NCBI GenBank assembly: GCA_964587655.1
Contig: CAZPMT010000082.1
Span: 1 to 24,280, forward strand
DNA: 24,280 nucleotides
DNA from: CAZPMT01 sp964587655
GTDB lineage: Bacteria; Hydrogenedentota; Hydrogenedentia; Hydrogenedentales; SLHB01
Direction: 5' to 3'
This document shows, one piece after another, positions 8,228-15,993 of the stretch. The notes below the pieces were generated by a model. It was not told the origin of the DNA and did no database searches. It saw only the letters and a list, made by a program, of their open reading frames with translations. Within the stretch, counting starts at the first letter, position 1, and every line of letters begins with the position of its first letter. The position numbers were made by a program, and so were the translations under genes.

Positions 8228-9409
8228 ATGCCCGACGTGCGCATTTGCCACATGCAAGATGAGAGCGCGTTCCAAGCGTTGTGCGAAGGTCTCGCGACGA
8301 AACGCCCGCGGCGGCGGTTCGGCCGGTTCGAGGCCGGCGGTGAAAAGGCCGTGCTCGAGGCCGAGCCCGGCGGGATGAAGGTCTTCTGGGTTTATGCCGG
8401 GGAGGGCGAAGTCTTTCTGCGGCGCGGTTTCCGCACGAAGGAAGGGGACGGCCAGCGATTGCCGGCGGAGTATGCGCCCGAACCGATGGACGCGCGTTTT
8501 CGCGAACGGCTCGAATTCCTTTCGAATGAGATGGATCGGATCGCTTCTTCCGCGCAAGTCCCCGTTCAGGCCATTCTCAGTCGCGTCCGGGGAGATGCAT
8601 ACGTCGGCGATTTTGCGAACGAACTCTGGAAACTCGAACATACGAATGAGCCGTGGTCTTCCGAACACGGGATCGTCGAGGCAATCCGATATCTGTGTCT
8701 CGTCTACCGCGAGTACGGCTATTCCGTGAAGTCCACGGACTCCTATGAGCGCGTCATGGCGGGCGACCAACTCGCCTTGGCGGCCGGCGAGACCCTGCGC
8801 GTACGCGGACGATTTTCCTGTCTGACCTTCGAATGCCCGGCGCACGGAACGCGGCGCGTGCCGTCCGTCATGCGCTTGCGGTATCTCAAAGATACATCCG
8901 GCGGCTGCAATTTCGACTTCGACCCGTTCCGGCGGCTTCCGTTGACGTGGTACATAAATCTTCCCGGCGAGAAGGGCGACGGCGTCAACTTCGCGAACAG
9001 CCATGTCGTGAACATCGCCAAGGAAACGTCTCCAACGCATTTTCATCCTCCGAAAGCCATCGGCGGGGGCGATCCGCAAGACGAGATCTATCTGGTGCTC
9101 GACCCGGCGTCCTCCTATGGGTTGAAGACGTACGGCCGTCAAGCCCGTCTCATCACCTATCCGGACCTGCGCGACCTCGGACGTTTCGACGAGCACAAAC
9201 TTGAACCCGGCAACTTTGCCTTCATCCCGGCCGGCGCCGGCCACCGCGGCATCGACGCATTCGTGAACGTGATTACGGTCCCCGGCTTCAAACCTCACAA
9301 CGAGTATTACATCGACGAAGACGTGATGGAGGCGACCGGGGGAAAGGCCCCATACAACGAGAACCTTCTGGGCCTCAAGAACTACCACAAGATCGAAGAC
9401 CTGCTCTAG
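8228..9409 (+). CDS. Cupin-fold protein of unknown function
   Basis: The 393-residue protein is not recognised beyond its fold. The C-terminal third has a cupin metal site: H271 and H273 in PTHFHPP, E286 in DEIYLVLDP, and H339 in GAGHRGID, a 3-His/1-Glu set. The first 80 residues contain GGMKVFWVYAGEGEVFL, possibly a second degenerate cupin half. Residues about 95-150 are helical and charged. No signal peptide is seen, so a cytoplasmic enzyme (isomerase, dioxygenase or sugar-modifying) is likely but unproven. The ATG at 8228 has a weak GGAAAGG about 8 bases upstream; a much better Shine-Dalgarno upstream leads into another frame (see findings). The frame is closed by TGA at 8195-8197. Confidence 0.8.
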   Translation: MPDVRICHMQDESAFQALCEGLATKRPRRRFGRFEAGGEKAVLEAEPGGMKVFWVYAGEGEVFLRRGFRTKEGDGQRLPAEYAPEPMDARFRERLEFLSNEMDRIASSAQVPVQAILSRVRGDAYVGDFANELWKLEHTNEPWSSEHGIVEAIRYLCLVYREYGYSVKSTDSYERVMAGDQLALAAGETLRVRGRFSCLTFECPAHGTRRVPSVMRLRYLKDTSGGCNFDFDPFRRLPLTWYINLPGEKGDGVNFANSHVVNIAKETSPTHFHPPKAIGGGDPQDEIYLVLDPASSYGLKTYGRQARLITYPDLRDLGRFDEHKLEPGNFAFIPAGAGHRGIDAFVNVITVPGFKPHNEYYIDEDVMEATGGKAPYNENLLGLKNYHKIEDLL

Positions 9410-9435
9410 CAGAACGTTATTTCGGAAAAGTTCTA

Positions 9436-9567
9436 CTAGAGGCCATCCCAAAACCGCCGCGCCCGTCGAAATACCCGCGCGCCCCACGCGCACCGTCATT
9501 CCCGCTTGCGCGGGAATGACGGTGCGGGCGCGGCATAGGGTATTTCCGGTTTTGGGATAGCTTCTAG
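9436..9567. mobile_element. 132-bp MITE-like element with 21-bp terminal inverted repeats
   Basis: The 21-base ends at 9436-9456 and 9547-9567 match as inverted repeats at 19 of 21 positions (consensus begins CTAGARGCYATCCCAAAACC). A second matching block, GAAATACCC / GGGTATTTC, lies inside. The centre holds a perfect 16-bp stem (9490-9505 with 9510-9525, loop TTGC). It is too short to code. Ends reading roughly GAGGC-TCCCAAAA resemble termini of several IS families, so a non-autonomous derivative is plausible. No target duplication could be proved. Confidence 0.65.
9498..9517. repeat. dRS3-like palindrome inside the MITE-like element
   Basis: The 20 bases fit ATTCCC-N8-GGGAAT, the pattern of the neisserial dRS3 repeat, and recur at 12574-12593. 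Extended by flanking bases it becomes a 16-bp GC-rich stem. It could act as a terminator-like hairpin after the cupin gene, but there is no T-run. Confidence 0.65.
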
Positions 9568-9600
9568 ATTCTTTCACGGGATCTCGGGGCGCGAGAGGGA

Positions 9601-10164
9601 TCAGGAACGCTGATGCGTATGGGATTCGGTGACGACGTAGTCGAGAGGAATGTCGTGTGGTTCCGGCTGGAATGATTCGGTGATTTGCACATCAAAGGCC
9701 AAGCCGATGCTCGCGCCGGGATGGCCGGCCAGGAAGAGGTCGTAGTAGCCGCCGCCGTAGCCGATGCGGTAGCCGTCGCGTCGGAATGCGATGCCGGGCA
9801 CGATGACGATGGCGTCGCCGGGAGGGGTCGTGATGCGCCTGAACTCGGGCCGCGGTTCTAGGATGCCGAAACGGGCCCGGGCCAGTTCGCGGAGATCGTA
9901 AAGTCGCGACCAGGATAGTTGTCGGTCGTTTCCGGAGATGGGTACGAGCACGGTCCGGTCCTGTGTCAGCAGCCACTCGATCAGGGGATAGGTGTCGACC
10001 TCGTTGTCCTTCGAGGAGACGTAGCAGAGGACGGTCTGCGCGCGGACGAAGACGGGAAGGTCCTGGAGCCGCCGCAGGATGTTCGAGCTTTTTTCTTTGA
10101 TCTCTTCCGGACTGAGGGCCTTGCGTGTCTGCAAAGCCGTTCTTCTGAGCAAGGACTTTTCCAT
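9601..10164 (-). CDS. 5-formyltetrahydrofolate cyclo-ligase (5,10-methenyl-THF synthetase)
   Basis: This 187-residue cytoplasmic enzyme converts 5-formyltetrahydrofolate with ATP to 5,10-methenyltetrahydrofolate, feeding the one-carbon pool. Family marks are a basic N-terminus (KSLLRRTALQTRKALSPEE), VLCYVSSKDNEVDT near residues 45-58, DAIVIVPGIAFRRDGYRIGYGG (residues 117-138) and GYGGGYYD (135-142), which binds nucleotide. The length is typical. Start at ATG 10164 is preferred over an in-frame TTG at 10185. The Shine-Dalgarno (GTGGGAA) is modest. In many proteobacteria this gene (ygfA/fau) neighbours 6S RNA; no convincing 6S RNA was seen here. Confidence 0.95.
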   Translation of the reverse strand: MEKSLLRRTALQTRKALSPEEIKEKSSNILRRLQDLPVFVRAQTVLCYVSSKDNEVDTYPLIEWLLTQDRTVLVPISGNDRQLSWSRLYDLRELARARFGILEPRPEFRRITTPPGDAIVIVPGIAFRRDGYRIGYGGGYYDLFLAGHPGASIGLAFDVQITESFQPEPHDIPLDYVVTESHTHQRS

Positions 10165-10424
10165 TGATTCCCACGCAATGTGCAATGAACGTTCTATTTG
10201 TTTGTGTAAAACGGTTCATGTTGGCATACGGTTTCCGTCAATTCAAACGCCGGCCAGACCCGTGTCGCGACTCTTTGATAATGTCCCATTGGAGTATCGT
10301 CTTCCGAAGGAACTGCAGCTGCATGTCCGCGACCTCTTGCGCTTCCCTTTGGACAGAAGGTAGAGTGTCGGAAAGTTTACGTGGGCTCTTGGGGATCGCG
10401 CCGCGTGCGTTTGCGGGAGACCTT

Positions 10425-11075
10425 ATGCGGATCAATCTGGGATGCGGGGTTACACCCACGCGGGGCTGGGTAAACGTCGACAATTCGTTCAGCGTTGTCT
10501 TGGCGCGGCGGCGTGCCTTGGCGTTCGTGTTGGACGCGTTGGGCGTGTTGCAGCCGTCGCAGCGCGAACTCATCCAACGCGCCCGCGCGTCAGGCATCCG
10601 GACGGGCGACGCCACCCGTATTCCGGTGGAGGCCGAGACGGCGGACGTCTTGTACTCCTCGCACATGCTGGAGCATCTCGATCCCTTGGAAGCGGAACAG
10701 TTCCTGCGCGAGGCGATGCGCGTGCTCAAGCCTGGGGGGATCCTTCGTCTATTGGTGCCGGACCTGCGCACACTGGCCGAAGACTATCTTCGAGACGGGG
10801 ACGCGGAGCGCTTCCTCGAACGCAGCATGCTCACGTGCCCCAAACCGCGCACTCTGGTTCAGCGGGTAAAGCAGCTTGTTATCGGCGGCCGGCATCATTT
10901 CCATATGTACGATGGGACATCGTTGTCGCGTCTCGTGGAGAAGGCCGGGTTCACGAACGTCACGCTGCTGAACGCAGGCGAGACAACCATCTCAGACCCT
11001 GGCGCATTGAACCTGTCGGAACGAGCCGACGGAAGCATTATCGTCGAAGCCCGGAAACCAGAAGCCCGTCCGTAG
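10425..11075 (+). CDS. Class I SAM-dependent methyltransferase (COG4627-like)
   Basis: The 216-residue protein opens directly with the SAM-binding glycine loop MRINLGCGVTPTRGWVNVDN (motif I, residues 3-8). It continues with LYSSHMLEHLDPLEAEQFLR and AMRVLKPGGILRLLVPDLRT, the post-I and motif III blocks of small class I methyltransferases. Family members are common beside glycan biosynthesis genes, but the substrate is unknown. GGGAG lies about 6 bases before ATG 10425. The frame is open far upstream, and GTG 10365 (after GAAGG) would add 20 plausible residues ending in RGLLGIAPRAFAGDL. The start is therefore uncertain. It diverges from the cyclo-ligase gene and converges on the Tat-DegT gene, with 21 bases between stops. 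Confidence 0.87.
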   Translation: MRINLGCGVTPTRGWVNVDNSFSVVLARRRALAFVLDALGVLQPSQRELIQRARASGIRTGDATRIPVEAETADVLYSSHMLEHLDPLEAEQFLREAMRVLKPGGILRLLVPDLRTLAEDYLRDGDAERFLERSMLTCPKPRTLVQRVKQLVIGGRHHFHMYDGTSLSRLVEKAGFTNVTLLNAGETTISDPGALNLSERADGSIIVEARKPEARP

Positions 11076-11096
11076 CGCAGGCTATCGTTCACGCGC

Positions 11097-12419
11097 TTAC
11101 GCGAACTCCTTCCGGTGCGCCCAGACCTTCTCGAATGCCTTGATGTATTGGTCGACCAACTCGGGCGCGTCCTTCGTGAAGTACGGCAGCGAGATGGCGG
11201 TGGCGTTTGCCTTATCCGTTCCTGGCAACTCAGGTATCACGGGCTTGTGATGCCACCATTCGTCCTCGGTGTAAACCGGAAGCTTGTGCTGCGGCTGATA
11301 GAAGAGTTCGGTCGCGTTGACGCCTTCCGCCTTCAACGCCGCGACCGCCTTCGCGCGCGACACGCCGGCCTGGGCTTCGTCGATGAACAGGACGTTCCAC
11401 GAGTAGTAGAGACGATCCATGTCCTTGCGTCCGCTCGTCTGTTCGTACAAACCCGGCAACTGCGTCAGCGAGTCGTTCAGACGGCGGATCTGTTTCGCGC
11501 CCGCGCGATTGCGCTCCTCGAGTCCTTTCATTTGACACAGCGTCAGCGCCGCCGCCATCGGGTGCATGCGGAACTTGACGCCGAGTCCCGACCCGGCGTA
11601 TTTCGTGTAGGCGCTGTCCTTTGGGACGCCCTTGAGCTGGTAATCGCCGAAGGCGGCGGCCCGATCATGGTCCTCCTGATTTTGGTAGACGCCCATTCCG
11701 CCCTCGATCCCCGGCAACGGTTTCGACATCTGGAAACTGTAGATCGCCATGCGGCCCCACGAGCCGGTGTACTTATCCTTGAGCTTCACGCCGTGGGCGT
11801 GCGCCGAATCCTCGAGCACGATCAATCCCTTCTCCTTGGCCCAATCGCAGATGAGGTCCATATCGCACGGCAGCCCGATCCAGTGCACAGGCAGCACGGC
11901 CTTTGTGTCTTTTGTAATGCGCTTCTTCGCATCATCGAGATCGAAGTTCAACGTTCGCGGGTTGATGTCGACGAACACGGGGACAAGCCCGAACAGGCGC
12001 ATCGGCATGATGGTAGCGAAGAACGTATAACTTGGAACCAATATCTCACTGCCCTTCGGAAGGTTCAGTGCGAAGAACATCGACGTCAATGCGCTCGTGC
12101 CGTTACAGTACGCTTTCGCGCACGGCACGCCGAAATGGGACTTCCATTCATTCTCGAGCGCGAAGATCGGGTCATACGTAGGGTTCCGCACGAGTTCGAG
12201 GATTGCCTTCTCCTCCGCCTCTCCGTATCGCGGCCAATGCACCGAGTCCGCGTCGGAAGCGGTAACCACCTTAGGGCCTCCATTCACGGCCAGCTTCTCG
12301 ACCTGGCCCCGCGCTTCCGGTTGCGCCGCAAGCGTCAGTCCCGCGGCGACCGCCCCGGTCGCCTTCAAGAAATCACGCCGCGTGGCCTCCAACGTGAATG
12401 ACCTGTTCTTCTCCGTCAT
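11097..12419 (-). CDS. DegT/DnrJ/EryC1/StrS-family PLP aminotransferase-fold protein with Tat signal
   Basis: The 440-residue protein belongs to the fold-type I PLP enzymes that usually aminate sugar nucleotides. PLP-site residues are kept: the Schiff-base lysine K233 in YSFQMSKPLPGIEGG, and D204 in VLEDSAHAHG, which contacts the pyridine nitrogen. Unusually, the N-terminus is a Tat signal (RRDFLKATGAVAAGLTLAA, R14-R15), predicting export of the folded cofactor-bound enzyme. ATG 12419 is preferred because GGAGGG lies about 7 bases upstream and it places the RR motif correctly; an upstream ATG at 12479 is unlikely. The role outside the cytoplasm is unknown. The neighbouring methyltransferase converges on it and gives no pathway link. 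Confidence 0.9.
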   Translation of the reverse strand: MTEKNRSFTLEATRRDFLKATGAVAAGLTLAAQPEARGQVEKLAVNGGPKVVTASDADSVHWPRYGEAEEKAILELVRNPTYDPIFALENEWKSHFGVPCAKAYCNGTSALTSMFFALNLPKGSEILVPSYTFFATIMPMRLFGLVPVFVDINPRTLNFDLDDAKKRITKDTKAVLPVHWIGLPCDMDLICDWAKEKGLIVLEDSAHAHGVKLKDKYTGSWGRMAIYSFQMSKPLPGIEGGMGVYQNQEDHDRAAAFGDYQLKGVPKDSAYTKYAGSGLGVKFRMHPMAAALTLCQMKGLEERNRAGAKQIRRLNDSLTQLPGLYEQTSGRKDMDRLYYSWNVLFIDEAQAGVSRAKAVAALKAEGVNATELFYQPQHKLPVYTEDEWWHHKPVIPELPGTDKANATAISLPYFTKDAPELVDQYIKAFEKVWAHRKEFA

Positions 12420-12798
12420 GGCATTTCCCTCCATTTCGCTCGTTCCCCGCCGCGGCGAGCCGGTCACATTCGCTTTCACTTATGATATGTCCATTTACTT
12501 AGGGTATCAAACGTGCCGCGCTTCCGGTTCTTGCGCATTTCTCAGAGCCTGTGAAGAATGTCAGAGTCACGTCATTCCCGCGAAGGCGGGAATCCAGAAC
12601 ACACATGCCGCTCCACAACCTCCGTACTGGATCCCCGCCTTCGCGGGAATGACGTAGCGTTGTGCTCGCAATTGCGCTTCCATGTTGCTAGCATAGGAAA
12701 GAGCACGCCGGACCTCTTGCGCGCAACGATGAGGCGCCGGAAGACGGGAGACAACGACAGTGGCGCCGGAACTTGGCAAGACGAACAAAGGCAATCAA
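12420..12798. other. 379-bp divergent intergenic region with inverted-repeat element
   Basis: This stretch separates the Tat-DegT gene (-) from the HAD gene (+). It holds the DegT Shine-Dalgarno just right of 12420, the 85-bp inverted-repeat element at 12570-12654, and a weak AAAGG before the HAD start. No convincing promoter or RNA gene was seen. Confidence 0.6.
12570..12654. repeat. 85-bp paired dRS3-like inverted repeat
   Basis: Two 28-base arms (12570-12597 and 12627-12654) are inverted copies with one mismatch, separated by 29 bases. Each arm is itself a hairpin; the left one contains ATTCCC-GCGAAGGC-GGGAAT. The element is therefore a large palindrome made of two smaller ones, like neisserial RS/dRS3 intergenic repeats and similar elements in many bacteria. 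Confidence 0.8.
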
Positions 12799-13506
12799 AT
12801 GACGCCGATCGAAGCCGTGCTCTTTGACGTTGACGATACGCTCTTTGACCGCAGCAACAAGGCGCAGGACCTTGTGCTCGAGATCATCGTGCGTGAAATG
12901 CCCGCTCTCTTCGACGACTTAGACTACGACGAGGTCCGTCGGGCGTTCGCCGAATCGGACCGAATCACAAACGCTGAGTATTATTCGGGGACGCTTCAGG
13001 AGGGGTTTCGTACTCGCCGAAGCAAGCTTTTCCTGGAGTTCCTCCGTCTGGATCTGAGTTTCTGTGAGGAGATCACCGCATTGTACGTCGAGCGCTATCC
13101 CACGGTGTACTCACCCGTGGCCGGCCTGCAAGAGGTCATTGATGAGTTGGCGAAGACGTACAAATTGGGCGTCGTCTCGAACGGTTTCCCGGACGTGCAG
13201 TACCGCAAGCTCGAAACGCTGCGGATTCGCGAGAGATTCGGCTGTATTGTCTTGTCCGAGGAGGTGCACATGTACAAACCCGAGCCTGCGATCTTCCACC
13301 ACGCCGCCTCGCTCCTGAATGTGCCGCCTCTGGCCTGCGTGTACGTCGGCGACCTGTTCGACGTGGACGTCGTGGGTGCAAGGAGGGCTGGCATGCGCTC
13401 GTGCTGGCTCAATCCCAGCGGCGCGCCGCGTCCAATCCAAGAGATCGTCCCCGACGCCGAAATCCAAGAACTCGCGGCCTTGCCCCCGCTCTTGAAAACG
13501 ATGTGA
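12799..13506 (+). CDS. HAD-superfamily hydrolase (YjjG/subfamily IA-like phosphatase)
   Basis: The 235-residue protein is a cytoplasmic phosphatase of the haloacid dehalogenase fold. All four motifs are visible: I, VLFDVDDTLFD (nucleophile D10, acid D12); II, GVVSNG (S127); III, MYKPEPAIF (K160); and IV, YVGDLFDVDVVGARRAGM (D185, D189). A helical cap sits between motifs I and II, as in subfamily IA enzymes that act on nucleotides or small sugar phosphates; the substrate is not decided by sequence. ATG 12799 starts just before motif I, with AAAGG about 8 bases upstream; an in-frame GTG at 12760 is less likely. The next gene begins 7 bases after the stop, so the two are co-transcribed. Confidence 0.9.
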   Translation: MTPIEAVLFDVDDTLFDRSNKAQDLVLEIIVREMPALFDDLDYDEVRRAFAESDRITNAEYYSGTLQEGFRTRRSKLFLEFLRLDLSFCEEITALYVERYPTVYSPVAGLQEVIDELAKTYKLGVVSNGFPDVQYRKLETLRIRERFGCIVLSEEVHMYKPEPAIFHHAASLLNVPPLACVYVGDLFDVDVVGARRAGMRSCWLNPSGAPRPIQEIVPDAEIQELAALPPLLKTM

Positions 13507-13513
13507 GGAAACT

Positions 13514-14746
13514 ATGGAGATCTCCTTGCGAGAACGATTGATGACGCTTGACCGCGTTCAAGGCAGCCCGTGGCGCGTCTTGTCGCGGAGGGCGTTCCTG
13601 CTCAGTTCGCTGCTGCTGGGCTGCGCGCATGGAAGGCGAACGTCTCGCGCTCCGGACGGCTCCGCGAACGTCCTCATCGGCTACACGGAATACCGCACCA
13701 ACCTTCCGGCCCGATACGACAACCAGATCACCATGCGCGCGTGTGTTGTGCGGAAGGACGGTTCCGAATACCCCGTTCTCGCCGAGGACTTGACGCGCGA
13801 GCCCCATTCGTGGACGCAGTTCGCGGGGTGGTCGCCCGACGGCAAATTTGCCGTGATCGGTCGCGGCTGGGAGACGCCGGAGAACGCCGCTTGGGAGGAG
13901 GAGCACAAGACGTTTCGGATGACCGAGGGCTGGCTGTACGACATGTACCTGCTCGACATGGCCTCGGGCGAACTCGTGAACCTCACCGGCGTCGAGCGCG
14001 TCAGCGACTACAACTCAGGACTGTTCTACGTGCCGGGCGACACGAAGCTCGGATTCACCGCGCTGATCAACGGCATCTCGCACCCGTTCATAATGGACCG
14101 CGACGGCCGCAACAAGAAAGACCTCACGCAAGGGACGGAGGGTTTCTCGTACGGCTTCAGCGCGTCGCCCTCGGGCGCGCTCGTTGCGTATCACAAGGAC
14201 TACCAGATCTTCGTGGCCAATCGCGACGGCTCGGACGCGCGCAAGATCGAGACCGGCAATCCGTTCAACTTCTGCCCGCAATGGTCGCCCGACGGCAAGT
14301 GGCTGCTCTTCGTTTCGGGCGAACACTACAATTGCCACCCGTACATCGTGCAGCCCGACGGAACCGGCCTGCGCAAGCTCGCGGACCGCGGCGGCTACGA
14401 AGGCGTGACACCGGTCGTCGACGTGTTCGACTTCCACGGCGGCAGCAGCGACGTGCCAGTGTGGTCAGCGGATGGCGCCTGTGTCTTCTACACGGCCCTC
14501 GTCAACGGACCGATCGAACTGATGCGCGTGTCGCTCGACGGCCGCATCGAGCAACTGACGCACTCCGCTACCGGCACGCGCCACTATCACCCGAAACCAT
14601 CGCCCGACGGACATTGGCTGGCCTTCGGCTCGAACCGCACCGGTACGCGCCAACTCTACGTCATGCCCACCGAAGGCGGTCCCGCAAATCCCATCACAAA
14701 CGTCCCCGCGGGACACGGCGCCATGTGGCCTTCCTGGCAGCCCTGA
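13514..14746 (+). CDS. Tat-targeted lipoprotein with TolB/PD40-type beta-propeller
   Basis: The 410-residue protein has a twin-arginine signal followed by a lipobox (SRRAFLLSSLLLGC; R25-R26, C37), predicting Tat export and lipid anchoring. The body repeats the PD40/TolB blade motif: GWSPDGKFAVIG, QWSPDGKWLLFVS, VWSADGACVFYT and KPSPDGHWLAFGS. These are paired with DGxxxxxLT strands such as DGRIEQLTHS. This propeller type binds peptides, sugars or metals, and some relatives are oligogalacturonate lyases; no catalytic site was identified. GAGGAAA lies directly before ATG 13514, which leaves a long n-region; ATG 13541 is an alternative. It is coupled to the HAD gene and faces the Gfo/Idh/MocA gene. 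Confidence 0.85.
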   Translation: MEISLRERLMTLDRVQGSPWRVLSRRAFLLSSLLLGCAHGRRTSRAPDGSANVLIGYTEYRTNLPARYDNQITMRACVVRKDGSEYPVLAEDLTREPHSWTQFAGWSPDGKFAVIGRGWETPENAAWEEEHKTFRMTEGWLYDMYLLDMASGELVNLTGVERVSDYNSGLFYVPGDTKLGFTALINGISHPFIMDRDGRNKKDLTQGTEGFSYGFSASPSGALVAYHKDYQIFVANRDGSDARKIETGNPFNFCPQWSPDGKWLLFVSGEHYNCHPYIVQPDGTGLRKLADRGGYEGVTPVVDVFDFHGGSSDVPVWSADGACVFYTALVNGPIELMRVSLDGRIEQLTHSATGTRHYHPKPSPDGHWLAFGSNRTGTRQLYVMPTEGGPANPITNVPAGHGAMWPSWQP

Positions 14747-14802
14747 ACAATAACGGCCGGCGTCTCCGCTCGTACAGCCTATTGGATCGTGCACGAAAAG
14801 TA

Positions 14803-14827
14803 GGGGCGGTTTTTCCAAAACCGTCCC
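14803..14827. terminator. Possible bidirectional terminator between convergent genes
   Basis: An 11-bp stem (14803-14813 with 14817-14827, one G-U pair, loop TCC) lies between two convergent stop codons. Runs of T and A inside the stem could serve either strand. The absence of a separate T-run makes it a weak call. Confidence 0.45.
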
Positions 14828-14831
14828 AGCA

Positions 14832-15815
14832 TCAACCGGGATCAATGGAAACCACTGCGCCGGTGCGGGCGGAAGCGATCAGCGCATCGAGGGCGGCCAT
14901 GTTGCGGACCGCGTCTTCGATCGGCCAGCGCGGGGATGAGCCGGTCAGCACGGCATTTGCGAAATCCTCGATCTCGAGTTGAAACCGGTTCGCGCCGTGC
15001 GTCGAAATGGTTTCGCAGCGGCCTTCGCGGCGGACGATTAACTCGGCGCGTTGGTCGCCGGGGTTCCATGGCGACTCGATGACAATGGAACCTTGCGTGC
15101 CGGCGATCTCGGCGCGGGCCCGCTGGAAGCATTCGATACCGCACTCGATCTGCGCGAGCATGCCGTTGGGGAATTCGAGCATGCCGATGAGCGTATTGTC
15201 CACGGCCTTGCCGCGCATCATAGCGGCGGCGCGCACGGGCTCGCCACCCGCGACGAGCCGCGCGAGGTTCACGGGATAGCATCCGACGTCGAGCAGCGCG
15301 CCGCCCGCCAGTTCCGCCGAAGCCACGATGCTGTTCCGGTCGTCGAGGAAGAAGGTGAACGTGCTTTGCACGGAGATGACTTCGCCGATAGCGCCGCTTC
15401 GCAGACATTCAAGCAGGCGCGGGTACAGCGGGTGAAACCGATACATGAACGCCTCGGCGACGGGCAGGCCGGTCCGGTCGCGCATACGAAGCACCTCTCG
15501 CGCCTCGGCGGCGTTGGCCGTCAAAGGCTTCTCGCACAGAACCGGCAGACCGGCTTCCATCGCGCGGATCGTCCATTCGACGTGGAGGCTGTTCGGGAGT
15601 GGAATGTAGACCGCGTCCACTTCACCTGAGCCGATCAGATCCTCGTACGAGCCGAACGCTCGCGGGACATTGAACCTCTCGGCCCATGCCCGCGCACGCG
15701 AGAGTTCCCGGCTCGCAATCGCCCTCAACACACTGTTGGAACTGAGGCGGATGCCCTCGGCAATGGATTCCGCTATTGAAGCCGTTCCGAGAATGCCCCA
15801 CCGCACTTGCGCCAT
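14832..15815 (-). CDS. Gfo/Idh/MocA-family NAD(P)-dependent oxidoreductase
   Basis: The 327-residue protein has an N-terminal Rossmann fold (VRWGILGTASIAESIAEG) and the family signature CEKPLTANAAEA, with catalytic K96. The C-terminal domain carries GGALLDVGCYPVNLARLV. The GCYP form groups it with glucose-fructose oxidoreductase, dihydrodiol dehydrogenase and sugar 1-dehydrogenase relatives rather than inositol dehydrogenase. It likely oxidises or reduces a sugar or sugar derivative in the cytoplasm. The Shine-Dalgarno GGAGGG lies about 8 bases before ATG 15815 but only 3 before ATG 15821, so 15815 is chosen. It diverges from the FHA-GAF-HD-GYP gene; the 178 bases between hold no clear operator. 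Confidence 0.93.
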   Translation of the reverse strand: MAQVRWGILGTASIAESIAEGIRLSSNSVLRAIASRELSRARAWAERFNVPRAFGSYEDLIGSGEVDAVYIPLPNSLHVEWTIRAMEAGLPVLCEKPLTANAAEAREVLRMRDRTGLPVAEAFMYRFHPLYPRLLECLRSGAIGEVISVQSTFTFFLDDRNSIVASAELAGGALLDVGCYPVNLARLVAGGEPVRAAAMMRGKAVDNTLIGMLEFPNGMLAQIECGIECFQRARAEIAGTQGSIVIESPWNPGDQRAELIVRREGRCETISTHGANRFQLEIEDFANAVLTGSSPRWPIEDAVRNMAALDALIASARTGAVVSIDPG

Positions 15816-15993
15816 GATCATGACCCTCCGAGGCCCTCTGCCGATTCGCCTGATACGAATACCTGTTCAGTCTAACACGAACAACGGTTCCGAAATGACC
15901 GACGCCAGCCCGGCGAAAATGCCGGATGCTTGTTGGTCCGGGACGCATTCCCATGCTATAAACAAGGGGCAGCAGTTTCATGCGAGATGCTTG

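Noticed and set aside
10165..10424. 6S RNA next to the 5-FTHF cyclo-ligase gene
   Set aside because: No long near-symmetric hairpin with a central bubble could be drawn in this region.
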